From Armigeres subalbatus (lineage: Eukaryota; Arthropoda; Insecta; Diptera; Culicidae), in the NCBI RefSeq assembly GCF_024139115.2, contig NC_085141.1, positions 38,012,120 to 38,076,119 of the forward strand: a stretch of DNA of 64,000 bases, in the 5' to 3' direction. Of this stretch, positions 34,821-44,951 are shown piece after piece. Under the pieces are notes generated by a model, which saw only the letters and a list, made by a program, of their open reading frames with translations, ran no database searches and was not told the origin of the DNA. Each line of letters starts with the position of its first letter. The first letter of the stretch is position 1. Position numbers and translations under genes: made by a program.

Positions 34821-36310
34821 ATGTACGGCCGAACCATTTGGGAAAGTCATTTGACCGAATAGGTCATTTGAAGTCTCACTTTTCAATTATCATTTTCACT
34901 AACTGCGAGAAGTAAAATGAGAAGTTAGAAATGATGAGTAAGAGGCATCTCTTTCCTTATTTCGCACTCCCACTCTTCATATAAGAAGTGGTAAGTGAGT
35001 AATGAGAAGAGAAAGAGACGACTAACTTTTCATACTCTACTCCTCATCTCAATGTTTCTGCTCACTCCAAAAGTGAGCAGTGAAAATGAGAAGTGAGACG
35101 TCTTTGGATTGACTACTTATTACAATTCTCACTTTTTACAGGAGAAGTGAGAATCGACGTCTCACTTCGCACTTCATACTACTCACTTTCCACTTCCTAC
35201 TCTGAAAATTTAGGAGTACGAAGTGTGTAGTGAGACGCCTCACTGCTTACTTCTGCACTACTCACTTTTAAAGTGAAAAGTTAGAAATGAGGAGCAGTGT
35301 TTCAAACTCAAAATATCAAAACTCATGGACGATTCAAATCAAGCGTGAGTCAAAACGAAACCATCTCAGTATTTAAAACAATGTAGATTGCTAGTGGATT
35401 TGGACTGTGACGTTGCAACTTATTTTAAATTTGTCAGCGCTATTACCCGTGACTGAAAGTCAATCCCAAATCGTCGTTGGTTTGCTTTTGTCCGCCTTCG
35501 ATAAAGACAGTGAATTGACGTTATTCGCATAGAACAAGGTAAAATTTTGCATGTGTAAACAAAAATTACCCCCAAATTGATTTCAAACGCATTTTGGAGC
35601 GAAACGTTTTTTTAGAAATGAGTGAAAAGATGCGCGGAGGGTTCGAGATAGATATTGTGAAATATTTTACAAACGCTGATGAGGAATGAGAAGTGAGACG
35701 TCTCACTTCTTACCTCCCACTTTCATTTTGCTTCTCACTTTTCACTCAACATTTCTCTCTTCTCACTTTCCACAGAAAAAGTGAAAGAAGTGAGAAGTGA
35801 TACATCATAGGGAATAGAGAGATGCACTACTCATTTGGCAATACTCACTTTTCGAGTAGAAGTAATACGTGAGAAAGAGGAGTATGATAGAAGTAAGACC
35901 TTTCCTTTCTTGTTTCACTTAACACTTTTCACTGTCAAAGTAAGAAGATTTCTCACCATTATTTTAAGCTTTTGAGTGAGAAATGAGAAATGATAAGAGA
36001 AGTGAGAATTGAGACGTCAAATCACCTTTTGGCAAATTGAACGCTCGATGACTTATTTGACAAATGATCTACTGAACAACAGACCTATTTGGCTTCAGCA
36101 CAAAGGTCATTTCCGAATAGATCAAAGACTTTCGGCCTAATGGTCTTTCCGCCAGCTATTAGGAAACTTTTGTCCCAAATGATATCTGACGAATGCTTTT
36201 CGGCCAAACGACCCTCCCCAAATCCGTCTGGCCAGTTTTTTTGAACGGTCAAACGTCAGGTCTTTTAGCCGAATAAGTCATTTGGCCGAATAGTTTATAT
36301 TACATCTCAT
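34821..36310. mobile_element. GGCCGAAT-edged element with CACTTCT/AAGTGAG core
   Basis: The left edge has ACGGCCGAACCATTTGGG and GTCATTTGACCGAATAGG. The right edge (36040-36300) has AAGTCATTTGGCCGAATAG and related words. Between them lie dispersed AAGTGAGAAGTGAGAC and CTCACTTCTCAC words, plus about 300 bp of unrelated sequence (35310-35680). No protein is encoded. The same architecture appears at 43690-50670. Confidence 0.6.
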
Positions 36311-36747
36311 CTCTCCCTTATCAATAATCATTTTTCACTCCGCACTGCGGAAGTGAGAAATGAAAAGCCAAGCGTAAGAGGACTTTTTGTCAACATGCGT
36401 GCTCACTGTTGAAAAATATCACAAAATAAGAAATAATTCAAATAGCTTTCCATTGCTTTGTTTTGATGGGATAAATATCGAGCTATAAGATGATTTCTAG
36501 GTGCAGTTCATACACATGATTCTGTTAATGATTTTTTTTTCGCTCGTAATTGTGCAAAAGTTTCAAAAATCTAAAGATCTAGAGAAAAATCTTATGGTAA
36601 TTATATGCAACATTTAGGATAAGTACAAAATTGAAGAAATGTAAATCGAAAAAGAATCCAGTGTAGGTTGTAAATTTTGAATCTTGTATATGTTATTTAT
36701 TTGATATTTGGTACGTTTCGTAAATTAGTAAATTTATTCATTTTCAG
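36311..36747. other. AT-rich DNA ending in a splice-acceptor-like tract
   Basis: No coding. It ends AATTTATTCATTTTCAG at 36747, a good acceptor for the candidate exon next to it. Confidence 0.4.
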
Positions 36748-36841
36748 AATTATACTTGAAACATTATGGCCCCTCCGGAGGTTGGTTCGCCGTCGGCTTC
36801 CGAAACCCAGCCAAATGGCGCGCTGAAGCTGATTGACTTCT
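36748..36841 (+). CDS. Candidate initiating coding exon, unknown protein
   Basis: An acceptor-like TTCATTTTCAG precedes 18 bases of leader. An ATG at 36766 (ACATTATGG, fair context) then opens a frame reading MAPPEVGSPSASETQPNGAL, then KLIDF. A donor-like GTAGGT starts at 36842; a weaker GTGCAA follows at 36846. Unspliced, the frame would run 56 codons through a (GAC)n stretch to a stop at about 36934. The Pro/Ser/Glu-rich start, the higher GC than its surroundings and the flanking splice signals suggest a real first coding exon. I do not recognise the protein and cannot find the next exon. Confidence 0.35.
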
Positions 36842-38401
36842 GTAGGTGCAAGCTGAAGCCAAGACGAGGACGACGACGACGACGACATTGCCTCCAGGGA
36901 TTGGCTGCACTAGTTTTACCTTGGCAGGAGATATAGTCACTATGACGATGATGAATAATCTGTGCAGTCTCACTTTTGCACAGTGGCCGGAAGCTCTCCA
37001 CGTGCACTAACATTCTTGAAGTCCAAATAGTTCATTTGATATTTTACTTGTTTCTTTAGACTTCAATTTGTAAACAAATTCACGCTTCTATTTTGAAGAG
37101 GCCTTACAAAGTATTTGATATTCGTTCTATAGCATTTCTATTTTTCAAAATTTTTATGAAAGTCTTACATGTTTCAGAGTTTTCGTGTTTTATATGTAAC
37201 CAGTTTTAATCCCATTGAAGTGGCTTCAGCCTTAACGACCTGACTTGTATTTCTAGGCTTCACGTTTCTGCAATCTTCACAGACTGGCCACTGTGCGTCG
37301 TCGTCTTTTAGCATCCAATTCAATCAGGTCTTCCCTTTTTCGATGTAGAGATAACATACTGCTTCCTCACCTCTTCGCCAGTTTGACTGCCCGCACTGCT
37401 TATGGGCTTTGCAACTACAATGTCTGCAACGAGAGCTGCGCCATGAAGCCCCATCTGGTTAAGCGTGCCACTATATGGCTCCGGCTTGCCTTCCCGACTG
37501 CCATGACGAACGACTCTTCTCTACGGATCTAGCCCGGCAACGACGACACGTCGGCCGACGCAACGCAATGAGGCAGAAACGATCTACATGAAGCAATATA
37601 ATCATCATAATCGACGGCTGTTTCTCCCGTCGCTTATGCCATTACCTCGGGGACCATCCTCTGCGTGTATGTCCCCAGCATCATCATCATCGTCACCCGA
37701 GAGCCGCCCCACGTAAAGAAAACGATCTAAACGACATACCATACCGGCTACAGATACACCTCATAGTCTGGTTGTCGTCTCTCAGCTGTCTAACTCGCTC
37801 TCCGTGTGATTGGTTTTATTGGAAAGCTGGGGGAAAAAGAGGATTTCACTCGGCACGATATGGGCTTTGCGATCTAATCAGTAGTGCTACCAGCAATAAC
37901 GATTTGTTCAAGTTTTTGATCATCGGGAAAGGGAAAGTTTGGGGAAAGGAATACATCGCGGATTGTCCAAACCAGTTCGCGATGAACCGTTTGTCGAGTG
38001 GAATAATGAAAGCGAAATGAGCAACGGAATTGTCCTTGAACTTCAGTCGTCCAACATTGTTGTCACCATTTGCCTAGAAAGGTGGATTTTAGTAGGGAAC
38101 ACAAGTGTTGAAGTGTTCTGATTCACAGATTGGTTCCATGAAGGATAAAAAGATAGCTGATCATTTCGATATTTGAAACGATGAAGCCCAAAAGTTTATG
38201 AAGCAGAAAAAGTCCTACATTGAACATCGATAAGGGTCGATGCATCAACTAAAGAAAATAATAATTATCTTACAAGCACGTTCGCTTGTTACACGTCAAA
38301 ATTGCATTAATTGATTATTCAACATTTCATTTAGCTTCATTTTGAATTTATGTTTAATTGTCGACTGGAATTAAAGTTGCTTTTGGATGTGGCTTTCTCA
38401 A
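36842..38401. other. Unique GC-richer DNA, no recognised gene
   Basis: Includes a short (GAC)n run near 36867-36887 and a (CAT)n run near 37680. Open frames at 37293-37532 and 37772-38020 have non-repetitive composition but no recognised motif or start evidence. Possibly intron or UTR of the candidate gene at 36748. Confidence 0.35.
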
Positions 38402-38543
38402 GCGGCTAAATTTTGAAATTATCCGAAGATTCAGCATTTGACCTTTTTAAAGGAAATTATTTGTCAAAATAAAGCAAATAATTTCTATTGAAAAAAGCCA
38501 AATAAACTCAGCCGAAACGTCGGGTAATTTCAAAATTTAGTCG
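38402..38543. mobile_element. Small inverted-repeat element, ~142 bp
   Basis: GCGGCTAAATTTTGAAATTA (38402 onward) is inverted at the right end as TAATTTCAAAATTTAGTCG (to 38543). The core contains CCGAAACGTCGGGTAA. No coding. Confidence 0.55.
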
Positions 38544-38699
38544 TTTTGTTTATTTTAAAAAGAAACGAAAAGTGGATTTTTCATTAGTTGATTGTTGATT
38601 CTTCTGTCAGTTACAGTGCCTTTTTCCCTTTTTAGGCTGACGCGTTTTTTATATAATCACAGAACACTATTCATCAAAATCTCTATCATAGAAATTCTA

Positions 38700-38970
38700 A
38701 CACTTCAATACTTACATCATACGTCTTGCTTCCCACTTCTCATTTCTCACTTTTCGTTTCTTATTTTTCACTACTAATATCTCATTCTTACTTCTAAATG
38801 CTTACAATCCACAGTATGCTTCTCATTTCTAACAACTCAGTTCTCGCGTCATGCTTACTCCACGCTCTTTACTTCTCTCTTCTCACATTTCATTTCTTGC
38901 GCCTCTTACTCATCATTTCTTTCTTTTCTACTTCTTCTATGGCTCTACATTTCGTTTTTTTAACGATTTA
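38700..38970. repeat. CACTTCTCATTTC-type pyrimidine repeats
   Basis: Degenerate CACTTCTCA, CATTTCTCAC and TTACTTCT words, same type as at 34.8-36.3 and 50.4-50.7 kb but without a clear edge motif. Confidence 0.6.
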
Positions 38971-38999
38971 TAAGATTACCAAATCAAATTATTTGAAAT

Positions 39000-39845
39000 G
39001 ACGACATTTGGTTCTACGTCTGGGTAAAAAGAAGGACATATTTAAAAGTATGATAGGTATTTACTATGTGATTTTATTTGAAAGTTCTTAATTCCAAATT
39101 TCCGCGTTTCTTTCAGTATGATGTTATCTCCGATGGTAATATAAAAATAACATCTTTACAATACAGTCATTCCATGACCCTGGGTGGTCAATAAATGATC
39201 CTCTGGAATTCCTGGAGCGTCCACTTCGTTTTATGAGTTCGTCTAACAACCTTTTCTTAACCGTTTTATAGAAATCGAAATTATCCCGGGAGGTGTACGG
39301 CCCAGTGAACTACTGTTCCTCTTAAAATTCTTCTTAAAAATCTAACCACCAAGCTCAATAGAAGGCCATCCGAGAAATTTTTCTTCAAAATCAGTCACTT
39401 ATCGCCCCGGCCATCCTGATTATCCGTGATCACTCTATAAACTCTTTCCGTTGACAGAAGACCGGTTTTCTAGATGTTTTTTTTTTTGACGTAGGACTAT
39501 GTCTGTGTTTTCTATATTGGGGTACACTTCACGATTGCGAAAATCTGGGACCGTCACGAAAATATGATAGACTTTAAACTTTAATATCTCCGCCGTTTCT
39601 CGATGTATTTTCAATTTTTTTGGACTTTTCGATCAAGGATGAGTCAACGCTTCTTTGTATTTATTTGAAAATACTATTTTTAACTAATTATTATCGATAA
39701 TTGATAAAAAGTTTGGAAATAGGTAAACTAACCAATAACGTACATGCTTCACTAGCACAGACATCAAAAATCAATCACTTGCGGGTTTGGATCTAATCCT
39801 TAGTTTGAACAAGATTTTACGCAGAGCGGACGCATCAAAGCGATC
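39000..39845. other. No recognised gene
   Basis: AT-rich, with a T9 run near 39480. No supported coding. Confidence 0.4.
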
Positions 39846-40820
39846 GCAGCGGAGCGGACACAGTATCACGGAGGCGCTAATAACATTTTCAAAGAAAATC
39901 CATCGCATTGGTGGTGGTGCTCGATGTGTTGCTGCAGATCATTCAACCTCAACGAACCAGCATTTCATATGAAGAAAGGGTTGACCATAAAAATAGCTCT
40001 GTGGCGATCCCGCACCGCCAGTGCCGATGCTGAAAATTTATTGCAAATTGTGGTGTCAGTTAGTTGGAAAGGAGCATTGGGAAAAGAAAATTGGTTCTTC
40101 TCAGGACCAACATTTTATGAAAAGAAAGAGTTAATTGCGAAAATGGACTGTTTCGGTGGCATCGGGTTTGGCGTGGTAGCTTGGTTGCTGTTAGTAGTTC
40201 CATCCATTAATATTCACTACATCATCTCCCTCCGGCGCGCTATCAAATTCGCTATTTACGATTGAGTTTTGCACTTTGAAGAAAGTTTATTTCGGATAGT
40301 CGGATTAACCTTCTTTTGTATAAAATGGTGGCTTTTGTTTAAAATCAATGGAGACGCCACCTCAGTTTTGTATAAAATCAATGGAGACGCTACCTCAAAA
40401 TTTGATGCAGCGGAGCGGACACAGCAGCATGAAGGCGTGGATAGCAGCGGCAATGCTGAAAATTAATTCTTAATGGTGGAGGCTTATCAAAAAATCATCA
40501 AGTGGCGGTCCAACAATTTCAACGCAAGGTGCTGACAAGCGTTTGGATGCAGTTAGTTATTGGAAAGACGCATTGGGAAAAGAAAATTGGTTCTTCTCAG
40601 GACCAGCATTTTATAGAAAGAAAGAGTTAATTGCGAAAATGTATTGTTTCGGCAGCATCGGGTTTAGCGTGATACCATGGTTGCTGTTAGTGATTCCATC
40701 CGTTCAAATAAATTGCATCATCTCCCTCCGCCACGCTATCAAACTTGCTAGTTACGATTGAGTTTTGCACTTTGAAGAAAGTTCATATCGGATTGTCGGA
40801 TCAACCTTCTTTTGTATAAA
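39846..40820 (+). repeat. Tandem duplication of an unrecognised ~0.45-kb sequence
   Basis: Copy 1 spans 39846-40325 and copy 2 spans 40407-40820. Both begin GCAGCGGAGCGGACACAG. The best conserved part is 40057-40325 against 40550-40820, including AAAGAAAATTGGTTCTTCTC and GAGTTTTGCACTTTGAAGAA. Both copies keep one frame (LGKENWFFSGP, then KKELIAKM, a hydrophobic stretch W-LLLV-PS and IISLR) to the same TGA. Most differences between the copies change the amino acid, so the frame is not clearly under protein-level constraint. A short direct repeat (AAAATCAATGGAGACGC) lies between the copies at 40340-40395. The family is unknown. Confidence 0.7.
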
Positions 40821-41640
40821 GATCTTTTTGGAGGACACCATCCTCAAAAATGACCACAATAAAGGAGAAATAAGCAGAATCAGAAGTGGCGTGAAACCAA
40901 ACGCAAATATATTTATTTGCATCGTTTGGTTTTCGCCCGCGATGTAAACGTACGTGGCAAAGTAAGGATTGTGATGTCCCCGACTGAAAGTCAGTCGAGT
41001 GGCTTCAGCGGCCGATGAGTCATGTTAATTCCATGGTTAGAGACTCAAAGTTCATCCATCTGGGAACAACTATTCGACTTCTTGATTCAGTTGGCTTCCG
41101 AGCAGTTTGCTCAATGTAAATGAAACGACACAAATTATTATGGCAAATACCATCAATTTCAAATAGCTACGTAGCCCTACGTCACCTTTGCGTACAACCC
41201 GATTGGGCTGCACCTTTGAGTTTTTCGAGGAAAAAACACTTATTGGCCTCCCATGGGCAATGAAACGCAAGCAATTATTCGATTCGGGTAAATTTGTAGT
41301 TCGTACTTCAAATAGGATAAATTTAAAGTTTTTCCATTCCTTTGAAACTTCTGGAGAATATATTTATATATACCTTGTGGGTGGAAATCTAGAGTCAAAT
41401 CGTTGTGCTACACTGGTTTTCTTACATAAAAAAAATGGAAAAGGTCTAAAGCGAATTCAAATCGAACAAATGAAAACTTCTCGGCACCATTCAGATGATG
41501 GTTGCAGCCCAGAGGTAATAGATCAAAATATGAACATTAGAGCGCCTTTAAGGCCCAATCAAAAACCCTTGGATACATACACTTTTAGTGTCAATATTGT
41601 TTGTATGTTCCTGTGATAACATTAAAATAATTTTGCTGTG
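40821..41640. other. Unrecognised DNA with a 142-codon open frame
   Basis: The plus-strand frame 41188-41616 (begins MRTTRLGCTFEFFEEKTLIG) has ordinary amino-acid composition but no domain I recognise and no supporting splice or context signal. It may be a fragment of an unknown element. Confidence 0.25.
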
Positions 41641-42060
41641 AAGGCTCATTTTGTCAAAAGGAGGACATTGTCGGCCTTAAGGGAGGACGGGAGGAGATTA
41701 TATGAAAAAGAAGGACATCTCCTCCCAAAGGATACCATCTGGTAAGCCTAGCCATAAAACACTCTTGCGGTCAAGTGATCTGTTCTGTGTGATATGAACG
41801 TCTCTGTAGGTCAAATGATATGTTTCACTAAATGACTTTTTTGGCCATCCATCCATTAATGTCGTGTGGCCCAAAATGTCATTTGAAAATAAAGTGCCAT
41901 TTGGCCAAGAATGTTGCTTGGCCGAAAACGTCATCGAAACGTTCGGAAATATCATTAGTCATTAGTCGGTCATATGGCCGAGAGTATCATTTGAACCAGT
42001 TTTGACCGAACTGGTCATATGGCAAAAAAATATCGATTGGCAAAGAATGTTGTTATCTTC
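41640..42060. repeat. GTCATTTGGCCGAA-type degenerate repeats
   Basis: Words such as TGCCATTTGGCCAAGAATG, GCTTGGCCGAAAACGTCAT and GGTCATATGGCCGAGAG recur every 20-40 bases. These are the edge words of the 34.8-kb and 43.7-kb elements, here without the CACTTCT core. Confidence 0.6.
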
Positions 42061-42429
42061 GATATTGTGTAGCTTTGTACAGGTCTTGTATGTCCCCATT
42101 CGTGATACTGGTGTGATGAAAACTATCGTAAATGTTCGAAAAATTTTACTTTTTGGCGTTCAAGTTTTCACGAACTGTTAAAATTTTTAATCCACTGATC
42201 CTATTCCATTTGTTGATGAGAAATCTGCCCAAATTTAACGAAAAATAAAAAGAAATTATTACTACAAGCTCAAGTAAAACCCATTGATTCCTCAGAAATA
42301 TCGCGGTCCCATTAATTCTTTCAGAAACCTACTCATGATGGATATCATAGAGCCTTTTATACATACCTACATTATAAGCATTCGAGCTTATTTTTTGTGT
42401 TACTTTATTATTTTACAAATTACATTTTT
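42060..42429. other. No recognised gene
   Basis: AT-rich, no supported feature. Confidence 0.35.
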
Positions 42430-43195
42430 TCATTGAAGGCGACGGGATTTGATGTCAAACTACGGTTTACCGAGCATGTGGCGATCACGGCTTCCAAAGC
42501 ATTCTCTGTGCTTGGATTTTTCGACGGCAGGCCTTCGAATTCACCGATACTTATGCCGTGAAGACGTTGTATTGTTCGTTGGTGCGAAGCAAGGATGTTA
42601 TCGATCATTTAGTAATTTGCGTTCGATCATTTAGTAGTTTGCCAATAACTCATTCCAGAAGCGGAATTTCAAAATGTGTTGTATGGTGGACTTCTAGAGC
42701 GAAGGTTTTCTACAACTCTGCCTAATGGTTCGTTGTTTGAATTCCACTAGTAACGGAGTTATAGCTATAGTTTCAGTAACTTAGACTAAATGATAACAAA
42801 ATTCCAATCATTTAGTTTAAGGTAATGCAACTAGCGCTATAACTCCGTTATTAATTGAATTCTAACAACGAACCATTAGGCAGAGTTGTAGAAAAACCTT
42901 CGCTCTAGAAGTCCACCATACAACACATTTTGAAATTCAGCTTCTGGAATGAGTTATCGGCAAACTACTAAATGATCGAGCGCAAATTACTAAATGATCG
43001 ATAACATCCTTGGTGCGAAGCATCTTAGAGTATGCTTCAACGGTTTGGTTACCGTACTATGTAGCACACATGATGACCATCGAGCGAGTACAGAAGAAGT
43101 TTGTCCGCTTTGCGTGTAGGATCCTGCCTGGGAATGACCCAGACAACCTTCCTCCATACTCTGAACTTTCTTACTTACTTATGAATCCTGTACAC
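42430..43195 (+). pseudogene. LINE reverse-transcriptase C-terminal fragment (clade of family A), interrupted
   Basis: Plus-strand blocks read FTEHVAITASKAFSVLGFF, then after a frameshift FTDTYAVKTLYCSLVRS (to 42591). After the palindromic insertion they continue with LEYASTVWLPYY and TIERVQKKFVRFACRILPG (43023-43130). The order and motifs match the RT thumb and C-terminus of the LINE at 270-467 but with clear divergence, so this is a related family. The fragment lacks the palm domain and is non-functional. It abuts a minus-strand LINE 3' end at 43196. Confidence 0.85.
42592..43010. mobile_element. 419-bp palindromic foldback element with 12-bp target duplication
   Basis: The element starts AGGATGTTATCGATCATTTA and ends with the inverse (TAAATGATCGATAACATCCT). 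The arms are about 200 bp each and over 90 percent identical, meeting at a spacer of about 20 bp near 42792-42810. The direct repeat TGGTGCGAAGCA flanks it at 42580-42591 and 43011-43022. Removing the element and one repeat restores the LINE frame YCSLVRS-ILEYAS exactly. Long arms suggest a TIR-type Mutator-like or foldback non-autonomous element, but a 12-bp duplication is longer than usual for those groups. No transposase is present. Confidence 0.85.
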
Positions 43196-43640
43196 CTCCG
43201 GTGGTGCACAGGGGCGACTTGAAAGATCTCCATCCTGAGCGTTGCCCGGCTATCGCTTTAACCTGTTGCCAGGTTAGATTTCGGTCGACTTCTTTATTTC
43301 TCTAGAGCCTCTGGGTCTGCCTCTGCTGCGATGTCCCACTGGGTTCCAGTCTAATGCTTGTTTACAGATTTCGTTTCCGCCCCTACGTAGAGTGTGGCCG
43401 ACCCAGCCCCACTTTCGATCCCGAATTTCTGTTGCTATAGGCCTCTGGTAACAACGACGATGAAGCTCGTTGTTTGAGATCCAGTTGTGAGGCCACAAGG
43501 CCCAAATTATATACCGCAGGCATCTGTTGATGAACACCTGCAGCCGTTGAGTGCTCTCCACTGATACACACCATGTTTCGCTAGCGTATAATAGCAAAGA
43601 TTTCATGTTAGAGTTGAAAATTCGTGTTGCGTTCACTTAC
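43196..43640 (-). pseudogene. LINE 3' fragment (family C)
   Basis: The minus strand reads LLLYASETWCVS, RLQVFINRCLRYIIWALWPH, ELHRRCYQRPIATEIRDRKW, GWVGHTLRRG and WNPVGHRSRGRPRGS. After a frameshift it continues with a TWQQVKAIAGQR-like block to about 43200. This is the C-terminal region downstream of RT in an RTE/CR1-like LINE that I recognise as common in animals; the exact clade is uncertain. It is 5'-truncated. Confidence 0.8.
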
Positions 43641-43754
43641 TGAACGATGTCATCTTATAAATTTGGAGTCACTATCTGCCACAGGTGTCACGACATTAGG
43701 TCGAAGGCCATTATGCCAAATGGTCATTAGGCCGAATGACAAGTGAGAAGTCAG

Positions 43755-44486
43755 TTCTTCCTTTTTCCTCTTCCATTCTTCTTTCTTCCTCCTTCGTTTA
43801 TTTTACTTTCTTCATCCCTCTTCCTTCTTGCCTTTTTCCTTATTTCTTCCTTCTCTCTTCATTCTTTCTTCCTTCTTCCTACCTTCTTTCCTCTTTCTTT
43901 CTTTCTTCTTTTTCCTTCTTTCTTCCTTCTTTCTTTCTTCTTTTTCCTTCTTTCTTCCTACTTTCTTCCTTCTTTCTTCCTTCTTTGTTTACTTCTTTCT
44001 TCCTTCTTTCTTCTTTCTTTCTTCTTTCTTCCTTATTTCTTCTTTCTTTCTTTCTTCTTTCTTCCTTCGTTCTTCCTTCTTTGCCCCTTCTTTCTTCCTT
44101 CATTTTTCCTTCTTTCTTTCTTCTTTCTTCCTTCTTTCATGCTTCTTTCTTCTTTCTTTCTTCCCTCTTTCTTCTTTCTTTTTTCCTTCTTTCTCCCTTC
44201 TTTCTTTTTTCATTGTTTCTTTCTTTTTTCCTTCTTTATTTCTTCTTCCTTTCTTCCTTCATTCTTCCTTCTTTCTTCCTTCTTTCTTCCTTCTTTCTTC
44301 CTTCTTTTTTCCATCTTTCTTCCTTCATTCTTCGTTCTTTCGTCCTTCTTTCTTCTTGGTTCTTTCTCCCTTTGTTCTTCCTTCTTCTTTCCTTCTTTCT
44401 TTCTGTTTTCTGCCTTCTTTCTTCCTTCTTTCTTACTTTTTTCTCCCTTGTTTCTTCCTTCTTTCTTCCTTCTTTCTTCCTTCCCG
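43755..44486 (+). repeat. Polypyrimidine tract (CTTTCTTCCTT)n, ~730 bp
   Basis: Almost pure C/T on the plus strand, with CTTCTTTCTTCC as the main word. All three plus frames are open for 235-271 codons only because C/T-only codons contain no stops. The complementary strand is polypurine. The tract resumes at about 50270 beyond the nested insertion. Confidence 0.95.
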
Positions 44487-44951
44487 AGCAGCACGAGTCA
44501 GTCAAAAATGGTTGCAGCACATTGATTGTGATTAAATCTGGTCACATATGAGTCGCAGTAACCTATGTGGAACTTGCGTGCTACAGGTCGGACTCGATTA
44601 TCCGGAGTATCGATTTTTTTTTCACTCCGGATAATCGAATCTTCCGAATAATCGAATCACTAGAAAAAACCCAAATTTATCCACCGGTGGTGATGATGCC
44701 TTTCTCGATTCAATATGTTGAATTCGAATTAATGTTGTAAATGCAGTGCTTATTGCCTACATTTCGGCGGTAAAAAGATTTGGTGCAATTCTAGTACGTT
44801 GCTTAAAAATTACTTACCGTGGGTTGCGCCACGGCTAAAATGATTAATGATTCAATGTGCATTTGTGTTTTTGTTGGTTAAAAAATAAAAATATAATCCA
44901 AATTGCTTGATTTATTAAAAAACAAAAACAATAGTGTCCAACTAGGAAATT

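Noticed and set aside
33095..34886. Two overlapping minus-strand open frames of 580 and 566 codons rich in Asn, Gln, Ser, Ile and Pro, resembling prion-like proteins
   Set aside because: They are frames through an irregular TTGATTTGG tandem repeat lacking stops on that strand; two frames are equally open and nothing non-repetitive is encoded.
43736..44551. Three plus-strand frames (up to 271 codons) of Ser, Phe, Leu that look like membrane proteins
   Set aside because: C/T-only DNA has no stop codons in any frame; composition is dictated by the CTTTCTTC repeat.
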